Source: an uncultured Ruaniaceae bacterium
GTDB lineage: Bacteria; Actinomycetota; Actinomycetes; Actinomycetales; Beutenbergiaceae
Direction of reading: 5' to 3'
Assembly (NCBI GenBank): GCA_938004115.1
Contig: CALKWS010000327.1
Coordinates: 1-22,273 of the forward strand
DNA: 22,273 nucleotides
Shown one piece after another: positions 1-6,542 of the stretch (positions are counted from its first letter, which is position 1; each line of letters opens with the position of its first letter). Position numbers and translations under genes: made by a program. The notes beneath the pieces are model-generated. The model was given only the letters and a program-made list of their open reading frames with translations. It had not been told where the DNA came from and searched no databases.

Positions 1-2
1 TC

Positions 3-704
3 CTGCTGCTCAACACCGGCACCGAGCCGGTGCGCAGCGAGAACGGGCTGCTGACGACGGTCGGTTACAAACTCGGTGACCAGCCGCCGGCGTACTGCCT
101 GGAGGGCTCCATCGCCGTCACCGGCGCCCTGGTGCAGTGGGCGCGCGACAACCTCGGCATCATCTCCACCGCACCGGAGATCGAGCAACTGGCCGTTCAG
201 GTCGAGGACAACGGCGGGGCGTACTTCGTGCCGGCGTTCTCCGGCCTGTTCGCCCCCTACTGGCGCCCTGACGCCCGCGGCGCTCTCGTGGGGCTGACCC
301 GGTATGTGAACAAGGGGCATATCGCCCGGGCGATCCTGGAGGCCACCGCCCTGCAGTCCCGCGAGGTGGTCGATGCGATGAACGCCGATTCCGGGGTGGC
401 GCTGACCGAGCTGAAAGTGGATGGCGGGATGGTCGGGAACGAGACCCTGATGCAGTTCCAGGCCGACATCCTCGGCGTGCCGGTGGTTCGCCCGGAAGTC
501 TCCGAGACCACCGCGCTGGGGGCCGCCTACGCGGCCGGTATCGCCGTGGGTTTCTGGGACGGGCAACAGGACGTGGAGGACAACTGGTCCGAGGACAAGC
601 GCTGGACACCGCAGATGGACGAAGCGCACCGTGAGCGCATCTATCGCAACTGGAAGAAGGCGGTCACCAAGACCTTCGACTGGATCGACGAGGACGTCCC
701 CTGA
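3..704 (+). CDS. glpK: Glycerol kinase, C-terminal part (5' end outside window)
   Basis: Glycerol kinase phosphorylates glycerol to sn-glycerol 3-phosphate with ATP in the cytoplasm. The reading frame is open from the first bases (LLLNTGTEPVRSENGLL), so this is a partial gene of which about 234 C-terminal codons are visible. The FGGY-family C-terminal domain is clear: the NTGTEPVRSENGLLTT segment, the GAYFVPAFSGLFAPYW block, and LKVDGGMVGNETLMQFQADI followed by ETTALGAAYAAGIAVGFW, which forms the adenine-binding and hinge region. Family members are about 500 residues, so slightly over half is missing. The frame stops at 702-704, and the next gene is convergent, 34 bases away. The GTG at 30 is only an internal valine, not a start. 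The glpF or glpD partners would lie to the left. Identification is firm. Confidence 0.95.
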   Translation: MLLNTGTEPVRSENGLLTTVGYKLGDQPPAYCLEGSIAVTGALVQWARDNLGIISTAPEIEQLAVQVEDNGGAYFVPAFSGLFAPYWRPDARGALVGLTRYVNKGHIARAILEATALQSREVVDAMNADSGVALTELKVDGGMVGNETLMQFQADILGVPVVRPEVSETTALGAAYAAGIAVGFWDGQQDVEDNWSEDKRWTPQMDEAHRERIYRNWKKAVTKTFDWIDEDVP

Positions 705-738
705 CAGGGGCGGGCAGGCCGCTGCGGAACGCTTCGAG

Positions 739-1950
739 TCACAATCCCAGTTCGCTGTCGATGCGCTCCAGTTGCGCAACGGCCCGCACGTGCCGGGGCG
801 AGTCAGCGGGCGTCTGGCGCACGCACTGCTGCCACAGCCCCACGTCGTCCTCATGGCCGGGCACCTGCGCCAACGCCCAGGTCGCCCCCGGATCGCCGGA
901 TGCCAGCACCGCCCGGCGTATCCGGAAGTGCATCTCGCGCCGGATCGCCACCACACCCGGGGCTACCGACCCCGGCAGTGCCGGACCCGCGTAGTGCCGT
1001 ACCGCCCTGGTCAGGTCGCCCTGGTCAAGCAGAGCGAGCACCTTGGCCGCATCGGTTTCCACCGGATCGGCTAACGCGTAGGGCTGGGAGCGCATCGCTA
1101 CTCCGGCGCGGGTGAGCACTACCCGCAACCGGCGCATCTCAGCGCGCACGGGTGCGGCACCGGCACGCTCGTCGTGCAGCATCGTGGCCAGTTTCGAGGC
1201 CCCCAGGCCATCCTGGTGCCAGGTGAGGAGCAGAACGATCTCCGAGTGCCGTTGGCTCAGGCTCACCTGGCCCAGTCCGGTATGCATCGTCGCCCGATCG
1301 GCGCCGAGGACGCTCAGATGGGCCGACGCTGCTTCCCTGTGTGCGCCCTGTCTACGGTCGGCCAGGCGGAGTTCGACGGCGTAGATCGCGGCCAGGAGCA
1401 AAGAGATCTCCAGCCCCGAGGTGCTGACCGTCGATCGGGGAAAGGCGGACAGGTTCGCCACCCCCGCGGTCCTGCCCGTGTCGGGCCACCGGATCGGGGC
1501 TGCCCAGCAGATGAGGTTCCGGGCCTGCGGTGCGTAGTGTTCGCGGCCGGCTACCCGTACCGGGCCGCCGGCCGCGGCGGCGGTGCCGATCCCGTTGGTC
1601 CCCGCCGCCGCTTCGCTCCAATCCGCTCCCGGGACCAGCCCTGCCAGGGTGGCTTGCCGGATCGCCTCCGGACCACCGAAGACATCCAGCACCCTGCCGT
1701 CCTGGTCGGCGAACGCCAGGGCCAGTCCGTTCTGATGCGTCACCGGGCGCAGGAGCCGGTACAGCAACGGCAACTCCGGGCTGACCGGATGCTCGGCCAG
1801 GCGTCGCCGTGACTCCGCCTCGGACCACACCCGCAGCGGTGCGGCACGTCGAGGATCGACGATCAACTGTGCCGAACGGCGCCGTGAGCGGCGCACGATA
1901 TCGGCGAACTCGCTGGTTCGAAGGGGAGCGGTGAGCGGGAGCAGCGACAT
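739..1950 (-). CDS. AcoR-type GAF-domain transcriptional regulator without AAA+ domain
   Basis: Probable cytoplasmic transcription regulator of about 403 residues. I place the start at the ATG at 1950 (MSLLPLTAPL) because AGGA lies about 8 bases upstream. The GTG at 2022 is in frame but has no ribosome binding site. Residues about 45-200 resemble the N-terminal GAF sensor of AcoR-like activators, with the hallmark WSEAAAGTNGIGTA at 111-124 followed by PVRVAGREHY. Residues about 231-295 look like a winged helix-turn-helix (LSQRHSEIVLLL ... VRAEMRRLRVVL). There is no sigma54-type AAA+ domain, as is usual for actinobacterial members. The C-terminal 100 residues are helical and uncharacterised. 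It follows the WYL regulator gene on the same strand after a 179-base gap and converges on glpK. Actinobacterial relatives often sit beside aldehyde dehydrogenase genes, but none is here, so its effector and targets are unknown. Confidence 0.8.
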   Translation of the reverse strand: MSLLPLTAPLRTSEFADIVRRSRRRSAQLIVDPRRAAPLRVWSEAESRRRLAEHPVSPELPLLYRLLRPVTHQNGLALAFADQDGRVLDVFGGPEAIRQATLAGLVPGADWSEAAAGTNGIGTAAAAGGPVRVAGREHYAPQARNLICWAAPIRWPDTGRTAGVANLSAFPRSTVSTSGLEISLLLAAIYAVELRLADRRQGAHREAASAHLSVLGADRATMHTGLGQVSLSQRHSEIVLLLTWHQDGLGASKLATMLHDERAGAAPVRAEMRRLRVVLTRAGVAMRSQPYALADPVETDAAKVLALLDQGDLTRAVRHYAGPALPGSVAPGVVAIRREMHFRIRRAVLASGDPGATWALAQVPGHEDDVGLWQQCVRQTPADSPRHVRAVAQLERIDSELGL

Positions 1951-1975
1951 CGACCGAATCCTGTTGGGACGCTGG

Positions 1976-2042
1976 AACCCAACCCCCCGGGGTGGGAAGG
2001 TCACGGTAATCCAGCGCCCCACGCGTGCGCAGCTGGCGCACG
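1976..2042. repeat. Two inverted repeats upstream of the GAF regulator
   Basis: In the 179-base gap between the WYL and GAF regulator genes, CGTGCGC (2024-2030) and GCGCACG (2036-2042) form a perfect 7-bp inverted repeat around the loop AGCTG. A second, imperfect one (CCCAACCCC/GGGGTGGG, about 1978-1995) lies nearer the GAF start. Neither has a T-tract. They could be an operator of the GAF gene or a terminator of the WYL gene; the sequence does not decide. Confidence 0.35.
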
Positions 2043-2129
2043 GGGTGAATTGGTCGATGAGCCGTAAGGTCCAGATGCCTCACCGAGGGCTTGCCGGCCG
2101 GTCGCCGCCCGCGGGCCGCCGGCCCGCAC

Positions 2130-3089
2130 TCATCCGGCTTCGGGCACGGCGCGCTGCAGCCGCTCGATCAGGGTTCGAACCGCCGCGTGCACCTCCGGGC
2201 CGCCCTCCACCCGGAACGCCAGCGGCACCCGGGCCAGGTACTCATCGACGTACATCTGCGGTGAGCTCGTGCTGCCGATCAGTACACAACCCTCCGGATG
2301 GTCCTCCAGATGGCCCATCTGGGCCCCGATCCATGGCTGCACCTCCGGCCGTGGTGCCGGGAACACCACCCGCACCGGCAACTCCCATCCGGAGCCGAAG
2401 TTCTCCTCCAGGGCGGCCACCGGGTCCAGGTCCGGAGGCGGGGTGAAGGTCCGCGTGATCGGCTCCACCGCCGGCATCCGGTCGATCCGGTAGGTGCGTA
2501 CTGCTTGGACGTGATGGGCGAAGCACAGCAGGTACCACCGGCCGAACCACACCACCACCGACCACGGGTCCACGTCGGCCTGCCATGGCCGGTGCGAGCC
2601 GGACTGGTAGGTGATGCGCACCTGCTGGCGGGCGGCCGAGGCCGCCACCAGTGCGCTCGCGATCGCCGGGTCCGCCCGGGGGCGCCCGGCGTGCGGCGCG
2701 GCCGCGGCATAGGTCCGCAGCATGTTCGCCTGCCGGCTGATCGCCGGTGGCAGGGCACGGATCACCTTGCCCAGCGCCCGGCCGACCGCGTCCTCGTCGT
2801 CAGCGGCGCCGGGGGTGCCGTCCAGCACCGCCATGACCAGTTCCAGCGCCTCGGCCTCGGTGAAGTGCACGGGTGGCAGCCGGGTACCCCGGCCCAGCCG
2901 GTAGCCCCCGTAACGTCCCCGCGCCGATTCCACGGCGATGCCGGCCTCGCGCAGGATCGCGACATAGCGGCGGGCTGCGCGCTCACTCACCTCGAGTTTC
3001 TCCGCCAGTTCGTGCGCGGTCACCCCGGGGCGGGCGTGCAACACCTCCAGTGTGCGCAGCGCCCGGGCGGTGGGGCTCGGTTCGGACAC
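2130..3089 (-). CDS. WYL-domain (YafY/DeoR-like) transcriptional regulator
   Basis: DNA-binding regulator of 319 residues, a usual length for the family. Residues 1-65 form an HTH_11/DeoR-like winged helix (ALRTLEVLHARPGVTAHELAE, VSERAARRYVAILREAG, GRYGGYRLGRG). Residues about 145-215 form the WYL domain, with GRWYLL at 183-188 and YRIDRM at 200-205. The remainder is the WCX-type C-terminal extension. WYL domains are thought to sense ligands, often nucleic-acid fragments or small molecules. The start is a GTG at 3089 without a Shine-Dalgarno sequence. A possible -10 TAGCGT (3102-3097) ends 7 bases before it, so a leaderless transcript is plausible. A 31-bp dyad overlaps this promoter, suggesting autoregulation. 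The likely target lies divergently: the 46-codon ORF and the alpha/beta hydrolase. Confidence 0.88.
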   Translation of the reverse strand: MSEPSPTARALRTLEVLHARPGVTAHELAEKLEVSERAARRYVAILREAGIAVESARGRYGGYRLGRGTRLPPVHFTEAEALELVMAVLDGTPGAADDEDAVGRALGKVIRALPPAISRQANMLRTYAAAAPHAGRPRADPAIASALVAASAARQQVRITYQSGSHRPWQADVDPWSVVVWFGRWYLLCFAHHVQAVRTYRIDRMPAVEPITRTFTPPPDLDPVAALEENFGSGWELPVRVVFPAPRPEVQPWIGAQMGHLEDHPEGCVLIGSTSSPQMYVDEYLARVPLAFRVEGGPEVHAAVRTLIERLQRAVPEAG

Positions 3090-3099
3090 GCGTCAAACG

Positions 3100-3130
3100 C
3101 TACTGCCCCGCTCTGCAAAAGCGGAAGTAG
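3100..3130. promoter_or_regulatory. 31-bp imperfect dyad, candidate WYL-regulator operator
   Basis: CTACT (3100-3104) and AGTAG (3126-3130) form the outer arms, and CGCT (3109-3112) and AGCG (3120-3123) the inner arms, centred near 3115-3116. The dyad lies 10 bases upstream of the WYL start and overlaps its putative -10. Its position between two divergent transcription units is typical of an autoregulatory operator. Binding is inferred, not shown. Confidence 0.5.
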
Positions 3131-3165
3131 GTCGTCCGGAAAGGCTCCTAGCGTGGTGATAGCCG

Positions 3166-3172
3166 AAGGAGG
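3166..3172 (+). promoter_or_regulatory. Strong ribosome binding site AAGGAGG
   Basis: AAGGAGG lies 6 bases before the ATG at 3179, an optimal spacing and the best Shine-Dalgarno sequence in this part of the window. A TAGCGT (3149-3154) upstream could be a -10. This is the main reason to take the short ORF at 3179 seriously. Confidence 0.55.
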
Positions 3173-3178
3173 AAACCC

Positions 3179-3319
3179 ATGGAACTACTACCCAACGCCG
3201 CGCTGGGTCTGCACGTTGTTCGCACCATCAGTGATCCCCCGGACGAACTGCTGGTGCGACGGTCCCGGACCGGCCGCGCCGGGCGGCGTCACCTGCGCCG
3301 CCCCCGTCCGCACCTGTGA
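3179..3319 (+). CDS. Small hypothetical ORF (46 aa), possibly a truncated gene
   Basis: A 46-codon ORF starting MELLPNAALGLHVVRTISDP, placed exactly where the target gene of the divergent WYL regulator would be expected. The first 26 residues look like ordinary protein. The rest is Arg/Pro-rich (RRSRTGRAGRRHLRRPRPHL) and reads like out-of-frame high-GC sequence, so this may be a decayed or frameshifted gene or a short leader peptide. No family is recognised. The following 175 bases to the hydrolase start hold no convincing gene. Whether it is expressed is unknown. Confidence 0.4.
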   Translation: MELLPNAALGLHVVRTISDPPDELLVRRSRTGRAGRRHLRRPRPHL

Positions 3320-3494
3320 CCGGGCGCACGATGCCGCGGCCCGTCCGCGATGTCGCCCGCACCGTGACGACGCCGCGTAGTTTCGCCGTTGCGAGGACAC
3401 ACGGTCCCGCAGCCGTACCGCCGCTGCATAATTCCTCGCGCGCGTCCCCTCGCCGCTACTACGCTCAAACGTCAGCGCGAGTGAGGGGTGGGCC
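3320..3494. other. Non-coding gap before the alpha/beta hydrolase
   Basis: This 175-base stretch has no supported gene; a GTG-started ORF at 3316-3510 in another frame overlaps the hydrolase start and has no family features. A CATAAT hexamer near 3427 could be a -10 for the hydrolase, but no matching -35 is visible. The gap ends with the hydrolase ribosome binding site (GAGGGGTGGG). Confidence 0.4.
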
Positions 3495-4181
3495 ATGGAC
3501 ATTGTCCTGATCGCAGGTTTGTGGCTGGACGGCAACGCCTGGGACCCGGTGGCACGCGAACTGGACGCCCTGGGCCACCGGCCTCTTCCGGTGACGCTGC
3601 CGGGGCAAGGTGACGGGTCGCCGTCGGCCACGCTGGAAGAGCAGGTGGCGGCGGTGAACCGGGCCGTGGAAGCCGCTGACGAGCCGGTTCTGGTGGTGGG
3701 GCACTCCGCGGCGTGCTCACTGGCGTGGGCGGCCACCGACGCCCACCCTGACAAGGTCGCCGCCACGGTGATGATCGGCGGGTTCCCGGCCGCCGACGGG
3801 CAGACCTACGCCGACTTCTTCGAACCGGTGGACGGTGTGGTGCCCTTCCCCGGGTGGGAGCCGTTCGCCGGACCGGACTCAGCCGACCTGGACCAGGCCA
3901 CCAGGGATCTCATCGCTGCTGGGGCACACCCGGTTCCGGAACCGGTGACCCGAGGGATCATGCGGCTGCGCGAGGAGCGGCGCTACCAGGTACCGGTGGT
4001 GCTGGTGTGCCCGGAGTACTCCGCCGATGAGGCCCGGGCCTGGCTGGCCGCCGGGCAGATGCCCGAGTTGTCCCGGGTCGAGCGGATCGAGTACGTGGAC
4101 CTGGACTCCGGACACTGGCCGATGTTCACCCGGCCGCAGCACCTGGCCGCGGTGCTCACTGACGTCGCGGCCAGGTACTGA
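3495..4181 (+). CDS. Alpha/beta-fold hydrolase
   Basis: Small soluble alpha/beta hydrolase of 228 residues. The oxyanion-hole region is near the N-terminus (VLIAGLWLDGNAW, 4-16). The nucleophile elbow is VGHSAAC with Ser71, and the catalytic His is probably His207 in DSGHWPMF. The acid is probably Glu174 in CPEYSADEA, though Asp205 is another candidate. There is no signal peptide, so it should be cytoplasmic. The substrate is unknown: esterase, lactonase or haloperoxidase-like activity are all possible. The ATG at 3495 is preceded by GAGGGGTGGG. It lies on the far side of the intergenic region from the WYL regulator, so it is a candidate target, and converges on nrdJ 48 bases downstream. Confidence 0.87.
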   Translation: MDIVLIAGLWLDGNAWDPVARELDALGHRPLPVTLPGQGDGSPSATLEEQVAAVNRAVEAADEPVLVVGHSAACSLAWAATDAHPDKVAATVMIGGFPAADGQTYADFFEPVDGVVPFPGWEPFAGPDSADLDQATRDLIAAGAHPVPEPVTRGIMRLREERRYQVPVVLVCPEYSADEARAWLAAGQMPELSRVERIEYVDLDSGHWPMFTRPQHLAAVLTDVAARY

Positions 4182-4207
4182 TCGCGGGCACCGCACGAGG
4201 ATGATCC

Positions 4208-4223
4208 CGGCGCAAGTGCGCCG
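4208..4223. terminator. Short GC hairpin between convergent genes
   Basis: CGGCGC (4208-4213), loop AAGT, GCGCCG (4218-4223) form a perfect 6-bp stem between the convergent hydrolase and nrdJ stops. It has no T-tract, so terminator function is only suggested by position. Confidence 0.35.
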
Positions 4224-4229
4224 CGGCGT

Positions 4230-6350
4230 TCAGGAGGTGGCGTTGAACTCCGCGTTGATCTTCAGGTCGTCGAACTCGCAGTCGTCGGTCTCGCAGAACG
4301 CCTCGCCGATGGCGTCGATGGTCTCCATGTCGCCGTCGTAGATCGCGTCCAGGAACGCCGGGATGAGGTTCTTCGAGGCGGCCTCGTACTCCTCCTGGGT
4401 GATCTGGGTGTAGGGCATCTGCGGGTAGGTGAAGTTGCCCTGCGGCAGGAACGAGGCGGTCTTCAGCCGGCCCGCGAAGTCCCGCAGGATCCCGCCAATG
4501 CTGTCGCCCTCGGTCTCCGGGTCGAAGGACAGGGTCACCGAGACGGAGTTGTCCGACCAGTACTTCTGGGCCAGGGCGGCCAGTTCGGCCTTCTCCCGGA
4601 CCGAGACGTCCTTCTCGCTGCGGCGGGCCTCGGACTTGATCGGGAAGAAGATCACCTTGGTGCCGGTGGGGTCCTCGCTGGCCGGTTCCACCCGGTACCC
4701 GGCGGCCTGGAACAAGGTCACCAGCGGGTCCTCGTTGCGGAACCGGATCGCCCGTTCGAAGTAGGTGCCGCCCGGCGCCCAGTGCACCCCCGGGGAGACC
4801 CCGGCCACGATGCTCACCGTGCCCGAGGGCTTGACGGTGGTGGTGCGGATGGACTCGCGCACCGCCAGGATCTCGGACAGTTCGGTGTCCCAGTCCTGGA
4901 TCACCCGGTAGCCCTCATCCATCCACTCGGTGAGCACATCGGTGCCGTGGTTGTCGGCGAAGTCGGTGATGCCCGACATCGAGGTACCCACCCGGCGGTT
5001 GCGCTGCATCACGGCGTTGGTGCGCTGCCAGTGAGTGGGCAGCAGGGTGACGATCTTGCCGTACAGGAACGCGATACGCAGCGTGGCCAGGAAGTCGTCC
5101 TTGGACTCGGCCCGGGAGGGGAAGGTCTCCACCAGGGTGCAGCACTCGAAGGACTCCAGTGGCTGCTCGGCACAGGGGTTGTAGCCCATGACGCGGTGGT
5201 CCTTGTGGTCGGCCGGGTCGGCCAGCCGGCCGTAGGCGCGAGTGGTGTCCAGCCAGATCACCCCGGGCTCCCCGTTGCGGGCGATCGCCTCGGTGATGCC
5301 GGACAGGTCGGTGTCGGCGTTGACCACCACGGAGTTGTTGCTCATCCACGCCCAGCCCGGGGAGGTGGCGTCGTAGGAGTTGCGTTCGGGGAACACCTCG
5401 GGGTTCTTCAGGTTCAGGAAGTCCTCGTCGTCCACGTCCCCCAGCAGGATCTCCGCCGAGCGGCGCACGTTGCCGGCCACCACGCAGACCCCGATGAGGT
5501 TGCCCACGTCGGCGATGTCCCGGGTGGTCAGGGCCTGCCCGTCGCGGCCGTGGAAGATCTTGCGCAGCGCGGTGTGCAGCCGGTGCAGCGGTTCCGGCCC
5601 GGCAGCGGTGCCGCCGAAGGTCTTGATCGGCGCACCCTTGGGGCGGATCGCCGAGTAGTCCATCACGGGCAGGTCCCCACCCTTGAGGTAGGCGTCCAGG
5701 ACCATGGCGGTGGAGTCCACCCAGCCCTCGCGGGTGTCCGGCACGGTGAACACCGGGGTGCCGGCCTCCACCACCGGGGGCAGGGCGCGCCCGTCGGCGT
5801 CGATCTCCAGGCCGGTGGCCGAGTCGTGCACCACCGGCGCCTTGATGGTGAAGCCCTTCTTGGCCCCGTTGGTGTCGAAGCCCACGCCCACACCGAGCAT
5901 CGAGGCCTCCATCAGGAAGGTGAACGGGCCGGAGGGGTCCTCGGCGGTCATGTCCTGGGTGGAGACGAACGCGCAGTTCTGCAGCGGGGCAGAGTTGCCC
6001 AGCTCGTTGACCAGCGGGGTGCCCATCACCCACAGGCCCCGGCCCGGCGGGGTCCACTTGAGTTCGAACAGCCGCTCGTAGGCGTCCTGGGCCAGTTCCT
6101 GGATCGCGGGTTCGTCCCACGGCAGCTGCTGGGTGGTGATGTGGTCCTTGTAGATGGAGAACATGCCCTCGATCACCCGGCGGACCACCTCGTGCCAGCG
6201 TTCCTTGGTGCCGTCCTCGCGCTGGCGGGAGTAGGTGCGCAGGAAGGTGATCTCGCCCAGGGAGTTGCCGGCGGCGTCGGAGAAGCCCCACGGCACCTTC
6301 CGGCCCGCGTAGGTGGCGACGAAACTGTCGGGAAGCTGGAAGGAGAACAT
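4230..6350 (-). CDS. nrdJ: Adenosylcobalamin-dependent (class II) ribonucleoside-triphosphate reductase
   Basis: Reduces ribonucleotides to deoxyribonucleotides using a thiyl radical generated from adenosylcobalamin; it needs no oxygen. The 706-residue protein aligns by eye along its length with the monomeric Lactobacillus leichmannii RTPR type. Visible landmarks are Cys126 in LQNCAFVST (first redox Cys), N391-P-C393-A-E395 (thiyl-radical Cys and partner Asn/Glu), Cys403/404 in FECCTL (second redox Cys) and VKPSGTVSIVAGVSPG. The C-terminal Cys686-x4-Cys691 pair (CETDDC) would shuttle electrons from thioredoxin. All catalytic residues are present. The ATG at 6350 gives a typical N-terminus but has only a weak GAGAGA site about 17 bases upstream. 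It follows the corrinoid transporter operon on the same strand, with its own promoter and NrdR-like boxes. No cobalamin riboswitch was found in its leader. Confidence 0.95.
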   Translation of the reverse strand: MFSFQLPDSFVATYAGRKVPWGFSDAAGNSLGEITFLRTYSRQREDGTKERWHEVVRRVIEGMFSIYKDHITTQQLPWDEPAIQELAQDAYERLFELKWTPPGRGLWVMGTPLVNELGNSAPLQNCAFVSTQDMTAEDPSGPFTFLMEASMLGVGVGFDTNGAKKGFTIKAPVVHDSATGLEIDADGRALPPVVEAGTPVFTVPDTREGWVDSTAMVLDAYLKGGDLPVMDYSAIRPKGAPIKTFGGTAAGPEPLHRLHTALRKIFHGRDGQALTTRDIADVGNLIGVCVVAGNVRRSAEILLGDVDDEDFLNLKNPEVFPERNSYDATSPGWAWMSNNSVVVNADTDLSGITEAIARNGEPGVIWLDTTRAYGRLADPADHKDHRVMGYNPCAEQPLESFECCTLVETFPSRAESKDDFLATLRIAFLYGKIVTLLPTHWQRTNAVMQRNRRVGTSMSGITDFADNHGTDVLTEWMDEGYRVIQDWDTELSEILAVRESIRTTTVKPSGTVSIVAGVSPGVHWAPGGTYFERAIRFRNEDPLVTLFQAAGYRVEPASEDPTGTKVIFFPIKSEARRSEKDVSVREKAELAALAQKYWSDNSVSVTLSFDPETEGDSIGGILRDFAGRLKTASFLPQGNFTYPQMPYTQITQEEYEAASKNLIPAFLDAIYDGDMETIDAIGEAFCETDDCEFDDLKINAEFNATS

Positions 6351-6459
6351 CGATCTGCTGTGCTTTCTCTCAGATGCGGCTGGCGGGTCGCCGGGAGCCG
6401 CCGCCGGCCCCCGGGTCGATGTTCCCGGTTCCGGCCGACGGATGCGGCGGGCCCGGGAG

Positions 6460-6479
6460 GAACAACATTGATGTAGTTC
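6460..6479. repeat. 20-bp near-perfect palindrome in the nrdJ leader
   Basis: GAACAACATTGATGTAGTTC has 9-bp arms with 8 of 9 positions complementary. It lies just downstream of the inferred nrdJ start point. It fits the NrdR consensus poorly, but its centre (6469.5) is 33 bp from the neighbouring NrdR-like box. It may be an extra operator or an RNA hairpin. Confidence 0.45.
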
Positions 6480-6494
6480 TGCGTCAGGACACCG

Positions 6495-6510
6495 ACACTA
6501 CACCTTGTGG
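6495..6510. promoter_or_regulatory. NrdR-like box 1
   Basis: Minus-strand CCACAAGGTGTAGTGT closely matches the recalled NrdR box pattern (CACwA...TwGTG palindrome). NrdR is the universal bacterial repressor of ribonucleotide reductase genes. The box overlaps the putative nrdJ -10. Confidence 0.6.
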
Positions 6511-6523
6511 TCGAGGATCGGAA
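6495..6523 (-). promoter_or_regulatory. Candidate nrdJ promoter
   Basis: On the minus strand TTCCGA (6523-6518), a 17-base spacer and TAGTGT (6500-6495) give a plausible -35/-10 pair. The -10 lies inside NrdR-like box 1, as expected for repression. The inferred leader is about 138 bases. Confidence 0.4.
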
Positions 6524-6526
6524 CGA

Positions 6527-6542
6527 CCCCAAGGTGTGGTGG
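6527..6542. promoter_or_regulatory. NrdR-like box 2
   Basis: CCCCAAGGTGTGGTGG is a weaker NrdR-like site whose centre is 32 bp from that of box 1. NrdR boxes classically come in pairs 31-32 bp apart. It directly abuts the stop codon of the upstream S-component gene. The two boxes, as an inverted pair, also give a hairpin with 13 of 14 bases paired (6500-6513 with 6524-6537), which could help terminate the upstream operon. Confidence 0.5.

Noticed and set aside
2166..2180. GGTTCGAACC as a LexA box
   Set aside because: It lacks the four-base centre of the actinobacterial SOS box TCGAAC-n4-GTTCGA and lies inside a coding region.
6351..6460. Cobalamin riboswitch in the nrdJ leader
   Set aside because: No GGTG-n-TCC core, no GACCCGC segment and no B12 box were found.
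4782..6476. Long plus-strand ORF (564 codons) antisense to nrdJ
   Set aside because: Low-complexity His/Gly/Val-rich translation opposite a fully conserved gene; a high-GC antisense artefact. The same holds for 9238-10692, 12048-13580, 17043-18635 and 19386-20495.
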